Positions 10,641 through 22,700 of a stretch of 64,000 nucleotides of DNA are shown here, piece by piece (the stretch's first letter is position 1; every line of letters starts with the position of its first letter). The notes beneath the pieces are model-generated. The model had not been told where the DNA came from, searched no databases, and worked only from the letters and a program-made list of their open reading frames with translations. Both the position numbers and the translations under genes were made by a program. Source of the stretch: Scortum barcoo (lineage: Eukaryota; Chordata; Actinopteri; Centrarchiformes; Terapontidae); NCBI GenBank assembly GCA_023238725.1, contig CM041554.1, positions 22,926,050-22,990,049 on the forward strand, in the 5' to 3' direction.

Positions 10641-13600
10641 CTGGTAAAATTGGTAAATTAGCCTATTTGCATCTCTTAGCAGGTCAACACTACTGCGACA
10701 GATCTCCATTCATTTGAGTGTGGTTGGTGTATGCTGTGAGTAAAGGCCAGTGCCTTCTGTCCACAGAATAACAAGGATTATGCATTTTTTACATGTTGAC
10801 TCATGATTCATCATTTTTCACCTTTTTGGAAATTTGTCAATTTTAAAACACATTTTCATCTAAAGTAAAAAAAAAAAAATATATATATATATATGGAAAT
10901 AAAACCAGACAAAATTTTTTTTGACAAGACCCACAAACGCATTTGTGTTTGCAAAATATCGAGGCCTTGCTGATGTCTGTGACATGACTGTTTTTACACG
11001 GCAAAAGCTGGTCTCTGGAAAACGCAAGAGATTGTTGAGCTTTGCCTTCAAAAACTTTTATTTTATATACATGTGTTTGATTTTACATGTTTCTATGTCG
11101 ATCGGGTTCTCCGTATTTTATAATTTTCTTCACTTTTATTACTGTGTTTGTGTCGAAGCACAGGGAGTGTCATGTCAAATCGTCCACATTTCTTATTTTG
11201 TATTGAAAGGGCCAAAGCCATGTAATGCGAATGAGTTATTCTCCACAATTGTTTGTCTGAAGATGCATTTGTACTGACAAAACAAAAGTGTCTCTCCACT
11301 GTGTATAAAAGAATTGCCCGAGTCACATTTGCTTATATTGTAATTGGTAACCACTAAGATGTTAAGATGAGTCAGCTTAAACTGGGCAGGAAAGGGAAAA
11401 AGCCGTTATTCAAATATGATCACAGCTCCAGTGTAAAAGCATATCACATAAATATTTCAGAGACAGTTGTATGACCTGAAAGAGGTTAAGGGAAAATTCC
11501 CCTAAAATCACATATGCGCTTCCTATTATTTTTCCAAGTTGTGAACATGAGTCAGAGTCCATCGATGAACGAGTTTGTCATTGTCAATAAAGCCTCTTTT
11601 TTTCCTTTTCATTTGCCATCAAAACAAAGTTTAAGCATGACACCAAAATGTGTTCTGGCTTAAAACTGATATCTGTGAGTTATCGTTTATCTGTGACAGC
11701 AGTTCTAGTGCCTTAAGTTTGACTTCTTCCATTTTCACTTGGATGTATAAACTGTACCTATATGGTAATGATTTGTGTGGCAACCTGGGGTTCCCTAAAA
11801 AGCATCGTATTTTTTTACTTTTCATTTTTAGGCAAAAAGATCCCACCCTGACCACTGAAGTGAAACATTTTTTTAGTATCAAGTCATCAGTTTGAATTGG
11901 TCTCCTCCATTGTAACCGAGTATTTGATTTTCTTCCCCTGGTATAATTCAAATACATTGTACCTATTTGCTGTTAACAATAAAACTGAAGACTTTCACAG
12001 ACATCACTCCTGCTTAGTTAAGTGTTGGATGCTGGCCAATAAAACCCACTTTTCTTCATTGCTTTCATTTGTGGCATCTATCAAAAAAAATGCTAGTGCT
12101 GGGAACTATTTTATCTTAAAGGAGACATCTTTGGAAATAAGATGAGAGTTAGGTGAGATCAATGCCACTCTCACATCTGTACATTAACTTACGTACAGAT
12201 CTACATGCTTAAAATAAAATGTTTATAATGATGCTAATCATTTATTTCAGTGAACTCCCTGGCCGCAGTCCAGCTCTTCTTACAGGCATCGTGAGATTGA
12301 ATTGACTTTTTCCCACACTGGCAAACAGCACACTCTGCTTCATCCCCTGTAATACCAGTGACTCATATTAATAACAGTAATTACAGCAACTCCAATTGTT
12401 ATTATTTGTTTGTGCTTTTTAAGTATATGGAAATGTTGGAACACTTTCGTCACTGAGGAGATTCAATATGTTTGGACTACCACAGAGATGATTCAGAGGA
12501 GAAGGTGTTTATTAGGAAACAGCACAGGTTATAAGCTATGACCCAGTTGGGACATGATTACAGTGGCATTTGTCTCGTCATTGTCGAGTGTTGAATTCTT
12601 AAAGTTCAGGGTGGGTTTATGCTTTGATAGTGCAGACAAACTGGCGCTGACACCACCGGGGCTGCCCACAAACACGCTTTGTTTGTTCAGTGACTACAGC
12701 AAATAACAGCAGATGCAGATGTAGAAGAATATAATCTTTTGTTCCAGCTATGCAAAATGGTGGATTATTGGCCATCGACATCTTGACCTTTCAGAATTCA
12801 ACCACTGACCTTTCTGAAGAAGTGTAACTACCTCTGGCATCCTCCTAGAGCACTTCCACAAGGACAGAGGAAAAATATATGCCTCCTAATTTTGATGTTG
12901 TTTGATGTTGAAAGTGTCATTTGAGAATCTAAACAAATAATGTATATCATCTGTGTCCCATCAATACTCCCAAACGTGCTCTCGTTTTTTCCCAAGTTTG
13001 TACCCATGTGGAAATATACCGTCTCCATCAGCATGTTACACTTGTGAGCTGGTGTGGGCAAAGCTGTCAATTCAGAGGTTTCTGTGTAATGTATTCAATA
13101 CTGATCTCAAATATTTGAACCATTTGAAGGAGCACTTGATTTATCCTACCTGGCTAACTGAGCAGTGCATGACCTCTTCTGTTCAAGTGACCCAAACACA
13201 TCTGATTTAACATCCTTGCTTAACTAACTATTTACTACTCTTCCCGTCTTAAAGAAAAGCTTTGCCAGGCGCTCCTCGTATTTTCAAATATTTGCGCTGA
13301 CTTCAGTGACTACATTGGCTGCTTCTTTCAAAGGTGGTAAACCTCTAAATTCGTACAAGATGAAAGAATGTATGTCTGTCTCGACGTTTCTCTGATGTTT
13401 TCTGTACATGTCTGTTTTTGATAGTAAAACTTTAGTATGCATTACGTTTGCAAAAGAACATTCTGAAGCTACAGTTTGTGAATAAACCAAAAGGTTTATG
13501 TTCTCCATCCTGCATCGGATTGTGAGCACGCTGGACTGGACAAGAGTGCGACGTCTTTTTTGTTTCTGTTCTTCAGGGCTGTCTGAGTTTCTTAGAAAGT

Positions 13601-13691
13601 GAAGGGTCAGATTACTACTTACGACACTGAGTTTGCGTTCAATAATTCATATGATGAATCCAATTCAATCAATACAATTTTCAAAGCATAA

Positions 13692-13715
13692 ACACACACA
13701 CACACACACACACAA
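13692..13715. repeat. (CA)12 microsatellite
   Basis: A pure CA tract in intergenic DNA. Confidence 0.9.
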
Positions 13716-14439
13716 ATATAAATATCTAGATATAGTTTATTTTAGCATAGCAGCCAGTTTCTGTACAGATTAACGCACAGACATGACAGAGATTTTGATG
13801 ATTTTTTACAAATAACTCTTGGCAAGAAAAGCAAATAAGTGTTTCTTCAAAAAGGTAAAACTATGTATTTTAAAGTCTTTACAGTTTTTTTCCTGCATAT
13901 GCAATGACAGCTGAGTCTTTATGAGTTTCTACATGCCCACAGCTGCTCTTTATGCCGATATATTAGTCTTATCTTTTTACATTTAATTTGTCATTCCTGG
14001 CTACATTTTTGCCAACTTAGTTAGATAATAGCTGCAGTTTTAGCTGGGAGTTTATATATGATATTAACCTGCTAACCTCCAGTGTTATGTACACAGTGGA
14101 ATATATGGTCTTAACATTGAGTTTGAAATTCAAACCCAACACGTTTTTTATGGCTGCACCACTTCATCAAATAGAAATATGCATCATCATTTATTTATTT
14201 ATATATTTCCCCCCAACCTCTGCACAACATATTTAGTATCTTTGGAAACTGTGAAATCTCTGCACTAATTTAAAATGAGTTTCTGTGGGTTTGAACAATA
14301 TTTCATTGCACAGTGCACGCTTCTGCTGAATGTCCCGATTATAAAACGTAGTTGCAGACGGGAGGACGGGAGGAATGTGTGAAAGAAATCTTACATGTGG
14401 ATGTGGAGAAAGAAAGAGAGGGAGAGACTGCAACATGTG

Positions 14440-14464
14440 GAGAGAGAGAGAGAGAGAGAGAGAG
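14440..14464. repeat. (GA)12 microsatellite
   Basis: A pure GA tract inside a wider purine-rich stretch (14400-14465). Confidence 0.9.
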
Positions 14465-17400
14465 GGTTCAGGCTTTTGGTTTCGGGAACCAAACCCAGGG
14501 AAAGTGACAGCTCGTTTTCACACATACATACATGAGTCTCCAATACGTCTGAGCTGCACACTCGCAGGAAAAATACAGAGTGTCAATGTGCAGCTGAATG
14601 ACAGATATATAGGGGAGGGAGAGAAGGAGAGCTGGACGCACAGGAAGAGTTTATGCAAGCGATGCAAATGTAGGTCACTCAGGCAGAGTTAGAAACTCAC
14701 AAAGAGATGGAGAAGGAGACAAAAAAGTATTAAAGAGCGAGAGATGGAGGGCAAATACACTGATGTACGCAGGAAACGGCAGCGTCTCCTTCCCTTCCTG
14801 ACTCACTCTTTATTTGTTGCTCTTCACTATAATTACACTGCAGATTAGCAAGTTTAGCTCGCTGCAGTTGTATAAGGACTCTTAGAGGTTTGGAGGCCTA
14901 CTTATGCCGATCCTCTAAATATAGAGGCATGGAGGCTTTGATGAGACCAGCATATTGCATAGCATGAATTTCCGTAATCAGAATCTCCACTCAGTGTCTG
15001 GAATCTATCCTGTTTATGCAAATGAGCGCTCACCGAGGACTAGGCTCATTCAAGTGCACCTGTCGGTCATCAGTAAGTGAGTAATCACTCGACAACAGAC
15101 CAATTTAAATGGAGACTTTCAGTCCTGGTTCAGGTGTTTATTATGTGTTCATTATCTGTTCATTCCTCCACAACCTGAGCAGTTCTTCATGACCTCATAG
15201 TAATAATCATTCGTATCTGCCACACAAGGAGCACGTCAATGTGGCAATAAAGTGAGTGGTTTCTAAACATGTGCCAGACTGTATGCAGCTTTAATTAAAG
15301 TTTGAAAATGAAGGTAAACACTTAAATGATTACAATGATTGATACGTTAGTCCCACTTCAGTTACAGTGCCAGCAGCCCTGTCATGTCTTTAGCAGCCAT
15401 TCAGATCATGTGACGGTTTTGTGTTTAATGACATGAGAGGCACAAACAACAGGAAACAGTAAGACTGAAGCAGATGAGAGGACCTGTAACCTGTTTTTAT
15501 CTGTGTAGGTGATACAGCCCTCATTGGGGGCAGGTCAGGTCGGGTCAGCTGGCATGTTGAAAGCAGCCACCGTTGTCGTTATTGTGTTAACTGAAATTCA
15601 CTGTGGCAGCAGGGATCAAGTGATCAGCTATAATGTCACTGGAAACAATGACAGTTGGACAATCCGACCTCACCCGGTCCAGTGTCACCCCAGTTCATAC
15701 GCAGAGGTCGGTGAGGTTGGGCCAGTCCAACCAAACCACAAAGCATGCGGAGTGTGTGTCGGTTCAGCTGCTGCATTTCCTGTGGAAGTCCAGCTCGTCC
15801 TCTGCTGCCAGAGAGATATTTCTTTCCATGTCCAAAAAAAACCACCCACACTGAGGCTTTAGTGAGCTATCTGACAGTCGGACAGCGGATGAGTTCCCTT
15901 GTAGCTTTGAATGTCCACTACAAACTGTAAACAGCCAGTACTGGACGTGCTGTTTGTACTGGGCTCTGAAAGCTGCTATAATCAATATTTTTACATAAGC
16001 AATGGATCACATGACTACTTGTAGTGTCGTTGTGAATCCACAGAGAAATCTGCAGTACACTGAAGCTCTACGGGGGCCTTCAGAGATCTGCTTAGTGTTT
16101 GAGCATCTTTCAGCTCCTTGTTTTGTTTTTTTTTGTTTTTTTAGTTCAGTCTCAGCGTTCTCATCAGTGCTGTTTCCAGCAGCAGCAGCAGGCAGCAAAA
16201 AGTTCTGTAAAACCTAACGTACACTATCAACCAACAGCTGAAAGACAATGTCAGCTGTGGATAAAGTGGAACATTTAGCTGCTAAAGAGAGTAAACAGTC
16301 CCTTAGGAACTGGTGGGGACCAAAACAGAGCGAGGCAAGCAAAGCAGGCATGACTCAGATGTGTGTGAATGTCACTCTAAATGTGTCTGCTGAGTCGTTA
16401 GCTAACTTTATAAGGTGATGATAGGTCAGTGTTGTGATAATCACTGCTTCTAAGTGGCCAAAAATACATGTTAAAATGCCTGTTTAATTATCACATATCA
16501 CAGTATTTAAACTGTCCTGCTGTCATTTCCTGATGCTACAGAAACTTATAACAAAATTTTACCAAGCGATCTAAAGTTACACCAGTATATTAAATGTCTA
16601 AATTGTCTTCATTGTGTGTGTGTGTGTGTGTCTCATACAGCTTTGACTCTGTGGGAGATTTAAGCCTATTTGGTGGTTACGCTTGAGTTTTATATTTGTC
16701 ACTCCTCTGGGCAGAGAAGTGTCACATAATGTCAAATACTGTCAGACACCGTGGAGGGCTGTGAGAGGAGATATTAACATGAAGGAGATTGTTTCACAGC
16801 AGGATTATTAACCTTTTTGTTTATACAAGTCTGTCTTACATAAAGAAAAAAAGTGTTTCTCACTGCTCATGGTGCCCTGAGTGGACATTAATACCCCCCC
16901 TCCTCTCCTCGTCTCCTCACCTCTGTGCCTCGGATTCCTGCCAAGTTGGTTGGTTATATAACCTGTAAATGAGAAGGTCAGCACCCAGCAGTCATCGCTA
17001 TGGTTATTGGCACGGCACACACACATCGTACATCTCGGCTGGTCCAGTTTGCAGCCGCATGTGTGTGTGTGTGATAGTGTGTGTATCAGAAGTAGGGCAG
17101 CAGCGGTGTTACCTAACTCACCCAGAAAAGACATCTGGGGAGTTTAAGCAGCCCTCTCACTGATTACAGCTTCCTGTACACGCACCCTCTCACACATACA
17201 CACACATACAGACCACTAATCATACACACTGCACACACATTGAAGCACACATAAACGTTTGGCTCAACTTCTGGCCACACAGGAGAAGAAAGTCACATAC
17301 ATGCCAAGACTGTACAGTGAGCGCTCAAGACACGCTGGCGGTGGGGAACTTAATCAAAAGTCTGACAAAGTTGAACAAATAACACCGGGGGTGTCATCAG

Positions 17401-18764
17401 TGCTTAAAGACTCTGATTTATGAGAGAATGGAATAATAATAGAAAGCTCTACCTGATGTCCTTCATACAGGAAACTGTCTCTCCACGCTGCTGATTTAAT
17501 CATGATCACATTTCTAAGAAAAAAAAAAGTTCTTGGAGTGAAGGTGTTGTGTTTATATTTTATGCTTCAGGTACACTTTGCCCAACACCTCCCCTAACAG
17601 GTGCCCCTGGACAACAGGACTGTGCCATGCTTTTAGAAATACAGAAGTCATGAGTCCAAGTCTCTCTACGCCCAAAAAAGTCTGACCAAATACCAAACAT
17701 TCCAAGTCCAACAAAGTCAATTATTTTCATTTGGAATTTGGATTCATCCTTCTTTTCCTTTATTTTATTTACTTTTTTATTTTATTTATTTGCCCAACAG
17801 TAGTGACATTTCAATATATTAAAGTTGTTTTCTAGTTTTCTTAACTCTGCTAAAGTTGCTAAAACCCCCAAAGTTCTGTATTTTTTTTATGAAAAACACA
17901 GAGTTGACTTCAGCGCGTTTACTTGGAGACACAAAAGATGAGCAAGCCAATGTTTTTATCGTGCATTAAAGGTATTACTTATAACTTTCAAATCCAAATG
18001 GTTGGACTTAGATGTATTTTGCTGAATAATTCCACTGCAGAAACTGTGCATGCACACACAGACCAATAACAAGAAAACACATTTTTAATTTGTTCTTTAC
18101 TGCACATTTTATGTACAAGAGAATTTTCAAAAGGCAATACAAAATAAAGCAAAATGCATAAAACATATATAGTTACTGTGAGATTGATAGATTTAATTGA
18201 TACAAAGGAAACTTTCAGCCTTTCCTTTAGTGATGCTTTTTATCCTGCACTAGTCTCCAAGTGGCTAATCATCATTATCTTGATTTCTGATTCATTTACA
18301 ATGGAAAATGTTTCATAACCCGCAACATGCTGCCAACATAATGATGCACTGAAAAGGGTTAAAAACACATGAAAGTCAACATGATGAGTATTTATCTGGA
18401 CTCCGGAACAGATGACTTTTGGGAGACAACATGTTTCTGTATTTCTGTGTTCAAAATACCAAAAGAGAAAATTAAAAATATAATTTACATTGACAGCCTG
18501 GGAGGTGTTGCACACACTCAGCACTCTCTAACACAACAAACAAAACATTAGTTTGGTGTCTGTAGATTATGTCACAAGAAATATTTGTCTAAAAAAACTG
18601 ACATAGATGGCAGTTTGAGAGAACAAAACTCGTGACCAGCTGCAGGTAGTTCAGCACGATCTCCTCTTTAGTTGGATGTTATCCCATTTTAATCTCTGGT
18701 CACAATATTTTCCACATTCCTCAAAATGTAAGCGTGTATCACTGCCTTAAAATAAACACTCACG

Positions 18765-18789
18765 CACACACACACACACACACACACAC
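18765..18789. repeat. (CA)12 microsatellite
   Basis: A CA tract with flanking CG interruptions, downstream of the convergent gene. Confidence 0.9.
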
Positions 18790-19291
18790 GCACAGAGTGT
18801 CTCTATCCTCCTTTTTAACCAACTTTCTGTGAATAAAGTATCCTCTTTATAAAATAATGTCTCTTTTCTTCCCTTCCCTGAAATGTTTAATGATATCAAA
18901 TTGAATCACATGAGCTACTTTCAATAAAAATGAATATTTACTGCTGTGAGACTACAGGTATTTTCTCCCATTCAGGCACCTTATAACATACTAAGACTGT
19001 TGAAAAAATTATGGATCCTCTTCAAGTAACCTAACCTAACCCTGTCTTTTAGAAAACATGAATGTACAACATATGGAGTTAAACTGAGCCTGTCTTTAGC
19101 TGTGATTGGAGGGTTTCTACCAATCCAAAGCTTTAAGCCAGGAAATATGAAAACAACAGAAAAGAACAACTCTTTGTGTGCAAATGCATTCTGGTCCATC
19201 CAGACTCTCGGCCCAATTAAACCCCCTTTCAGATCTTTTTTTTTGAGCCAGCTTTGGTGCGTGTACTAGACCTTATCGAAACCTGTGCACG

Positions 19292-19791
19292 TCACTGGAC
19301 AATCTGGGGCATCTCGCTCCAGGCTTTGGCCTTCTTCTTGGCCAAGGCCATCCAGGGCGGCTCGTCCTGGGGCAAGGCCGGGGGAGGCGGACCTCGCTGA
19401 GAGGACGGGGTCTGGCTGGAAAGCCCCGGAGCTCGTGAAGCAGATTTTTCTCCAGCGGCTCTCGATGAAAAAGGAGGGGAGGTAAGTGTTGTGCTCTGGG
19501 GCTGGGAGGTCTTGGATGAGGTGGCAGTTTTGGAGGGAGGCGGAGGGCTTGTGCATGAGGGAGACTTTTGTGAAACAGGAACTGGAGTAGGGGGAGACAG
19601 GGATCTTTGGGGTGGGTTAGGTTGGGGTGGGTGTTTGGCGGTGGTGAGGGGGACGTGGGGTTTTGGAAGGACAGGGCCGGGGAGCGACTGGGATTTAGGA
19701 GGTTGAAATGGCACTGGAGTTGGAGGAGAGAGAGCCCTCCTGGCCTCCTTTTCTGCAGACACTGGAGGCTTACTGATCTCCAGTGGACTCA
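19292..19791 (-). CDS. kiaa1210: kiaa1210 last exon (Pro/Ser-rich, C-terminal WMALAKKK)
   Basis: Residues 1156-1321 and the TGA. It is Pro/Ser/Thr-rich (RALSPPTPVPFQPP and similar), then EPPWMALAKKKAKAW and a short tail ending PQIVQ. The C-terminal W..LAKKK echoes the upstream SWISMAKQK. The acceptor is TTTCCTCCAG|TGAGT, just after a GT tract. Confidence 0.82.
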
Positions 19792-22700
19792 CTGGAGGAA
19801 AGAAGAAACACACACACACACACACACACACGAAACAAACATTAGAGGAGCATTTTCTAAAGGAAATGTGTTTGTTAATGCAGATTGGCATGAGTTTTGG
19901 ATGGTTTTGTAATCATATGAAAACTCAGGGACGTTAATGTGTTTCCTGCATAAAAGCTGAACCTGAACAACAGGTCTGCATGAGGCTTTCATGCATTACA
20001 TTATGTAACCCACCTCTACTGTGCAAATGTAATGAGTTATATATACAATGGGACTGAATATGCCCACTTTAAAGTGTTACATAACTCATAATAATTAATT
20101 ACCTGTACATGTTATCACAATGAGCATTTGAGGGCATTTTGAAATATGAATGGAGTCTACTGTATGCAACAGCTAAGATATAAATGCAATGGGTGTCAAT
20201 TGCATTGTTTTTCAGAAACTTCAAGAAATCAACAAGAAGAGCAGTTAGTTATCAGTTTGAAAATCACAGCACCCATCCATAAAGAATCAGGATTTGACAT
20301 TTCATGTGAGGAGGATTGATGATTTAGGTTGTGTCAGTTGCAGTAGCAGAGTTTGTCCAGATGAGGGCAGCATCGCATCAGTCAGAAGCTTTGCTTACGT
20401 GCAACACGTTGAGATGCAGAACAAACAGATTTATTGCACTGAGACCATATCTGAGGTCATCACAGTGATTCAGCATGTTGAGTAGAAAACTCAAATTTCA
20501 ATTAAATTGAACAAAATTAAACCTGCTGAAATGCGTCCATGCTGCAGCTGACTGTCTTTTGTGAATTGATTTTGGCAGGAAAATATGTTTTGCAAGTTTA
20601 AGTGAGTGTGTGTGTGTGTGTCCTGACCTTTCCCGGTGGACTCAGCTGTTTTCTTGTCGTGCTCCCTGCTTGCAGCTGAGCTGACGTACATTGGCAGTGA
20701 ACTCTTCCTCTCTTGCTCCTCCTGTCGACAGAGAGCAGCACAGTCAGTTACACAGATGATGAGGCTGGAGACGTGTGGTGTGGACTGTAAACATGTGGAA
20801 GCAGGAGAAAAAATACAATCGTGTACTTCCATCTGAACCATGTGTTTCTGGACTGTCGGACCACCAAACCTAAATGTTTGCATTTTGTTTTGCTATAATG
20901 TAAACTTGTTCAGTACATTGGCCTGTAACTAACAGTAGTCACGTGTTTTAAGCTCAGCTCGGGGCTTCAGTGTGTTACGTCTCTTTGGATTGATTGTGAC
21001 AGAATGATGCTCAACTGAACTTAGACAGTGACTTTTCATTGGTTTGCTGTGATGCTCATATTGACATGTGGCTCTTATGATACGTTGGCTGTCAGAGATA
21101 AAAAAAGAAGCAACAAATAAAGTGAATATTAGGTCATTAAGTTTGACTCTCTCCTCAGTTTGTATTTTGCTTTTGTGCACCATTTTAGACACTTTATTCA
21201 ATGTCACATACACAACCACACAGATACACAGAGACACACACACAGATTACCTTCCTGACAGTAATCTCCTCCAGTGAGTTTTCTTTATAGATCTTCTGTT
21301 TCTGTTTGGCCATCGAGATCCAGCTGGGAGAATCCGATCCACCAGAAACACCACGAGCTGCAGCTGCGTCTGAGTCAATAACACAGCAGATACACTGTTA
21401 AAACATCGGCTGAATCAGAAAACATTTACTCTTTTACTTTTCCAAGTCTGATTCAGCTAACGCTTTGGACAATTACACGTTAGCACCATATGTTTAAGAA
21501 AGCCAGTAGCCTTGTGCGCTTAATATACGGTCAGTATATGTGTTTATGAATATACACACCTGAGATGCGCTTGTTTTTTCCACCACTGTCTCCATGTACA
21601 TCTGGTTTCTTAGGGAGAGCAGGCTTGTTGCTGACTGGGTGACTTATGGAGGGCTTTGCACTGATTGGCTGCGGTGAGTCAACTTTACAGCTGGTTGGCT
21701 GAGCTGGTGGCTCGCTTGGAGGCTGAATGACAGAAATTCAAATTATGAATAAAAAAAAAAAAATAAATAAATAAAAATCAAAAAGTCACTTAAACCTGTA
21801 TTTATTGAATGTTTTGTCCACTTGGAGGCAGCAGAAACAAGCTAGCATAATTAATTCTTGGTGTTTTAAAGCTTATGAAATAGATGAAGCTGAAAACAAC
21901 TAAATGTCTTGGACTCAAAAAAACAAAACAATGAGCTTAAAAACATGCAGCGTCTGGAAATAATGCCCTGCAAGTTTGTTACCACAAGCTCCTCCTTCAC
22001 TTACGAGAAGTCATTTGATCCATTGTTAATTATTATATAAAGCTGCTTTAATTCCATTAATTACACCAGATGGGTGAATCAAATTTCTGTTTTTCATGCA
22101 GAAACTCAAAATCTTAAGTGATTTTGAAGAATGACAGTTTTGCGTCAAACGTACAAGTACCATAAAACACAAAATTTTCCCTAAACAACACAATGTAAGC
22201 AATAACATTGGGGCTGTCACCTCTGCGGTTTCCTCCTCCGAGCTGAAGCGGTGCAGAACTGCCGTCTTCCTCAGCCGAACCCCAAATGGATTGTCGGGGT
22301 TTCCCTCCACTACGACTGAGCTCTCTGTGGGTGGAAAACTTTGGTCTGTGGTTTAACTTTACTTTAACTCCAACAGCAAGCTCGCCTCATCTGACTTAGA
22401 CCGGACTACTTTCATTGCATGCAGTGTGAGGACGAGACTGAAAATAATACAGTTAAAGTTTAGGACACTGGTCGAGTAAAGGCGAGCACCCAGATAAAAA
22501 ACCTTCACGGCCATGATCATCATTACCTGTTGAGTGTTCTTACCTTCTGTGGTTGCAGCAGCTGTGGGCTGAGGTTTCACGGGGGATGTAGGCGGTGTTG
22601 TTTGGGGTTTGGCAGCGGCGGTCCCTGCATTCTTCACTCTACCAGGACTCAACACCAGTTCAAACTTAGCTGAACCTTCTGGCTCTGCTTTCACCTCGGG

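Larger units (their letters stand above)
10641..19291. other. Intergenic DNA between convergent genes
   Basis: No gene is supported. It holds microsatellites at 13692-13715 (CA), 14440-14464 (GA), 16613-16630 (GT) and 18765-18789 (CA). A perfect octamer ATGCAAAT lies near 15017. ATTAAA-type minus-strand poly(A) candidates for the downstream gene occur as TTTAAT near 18083, 18191 and 18688. The 3' UTRs of both genes probably extend into this stretch. Confidence 0.55.
19792..20627 (-). other. kiaa1210 last intron with complementary AC and GU end tracts
   Basis: This 836-base intron has, in transcript sense, (AC)8 six bases after the donor (20606-20621) and (GT)12 sixteen bases before the exon (19808-19831). 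The tracts are complementary and could form at least 16 base pairs. See findings. Confidence 0.75.
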
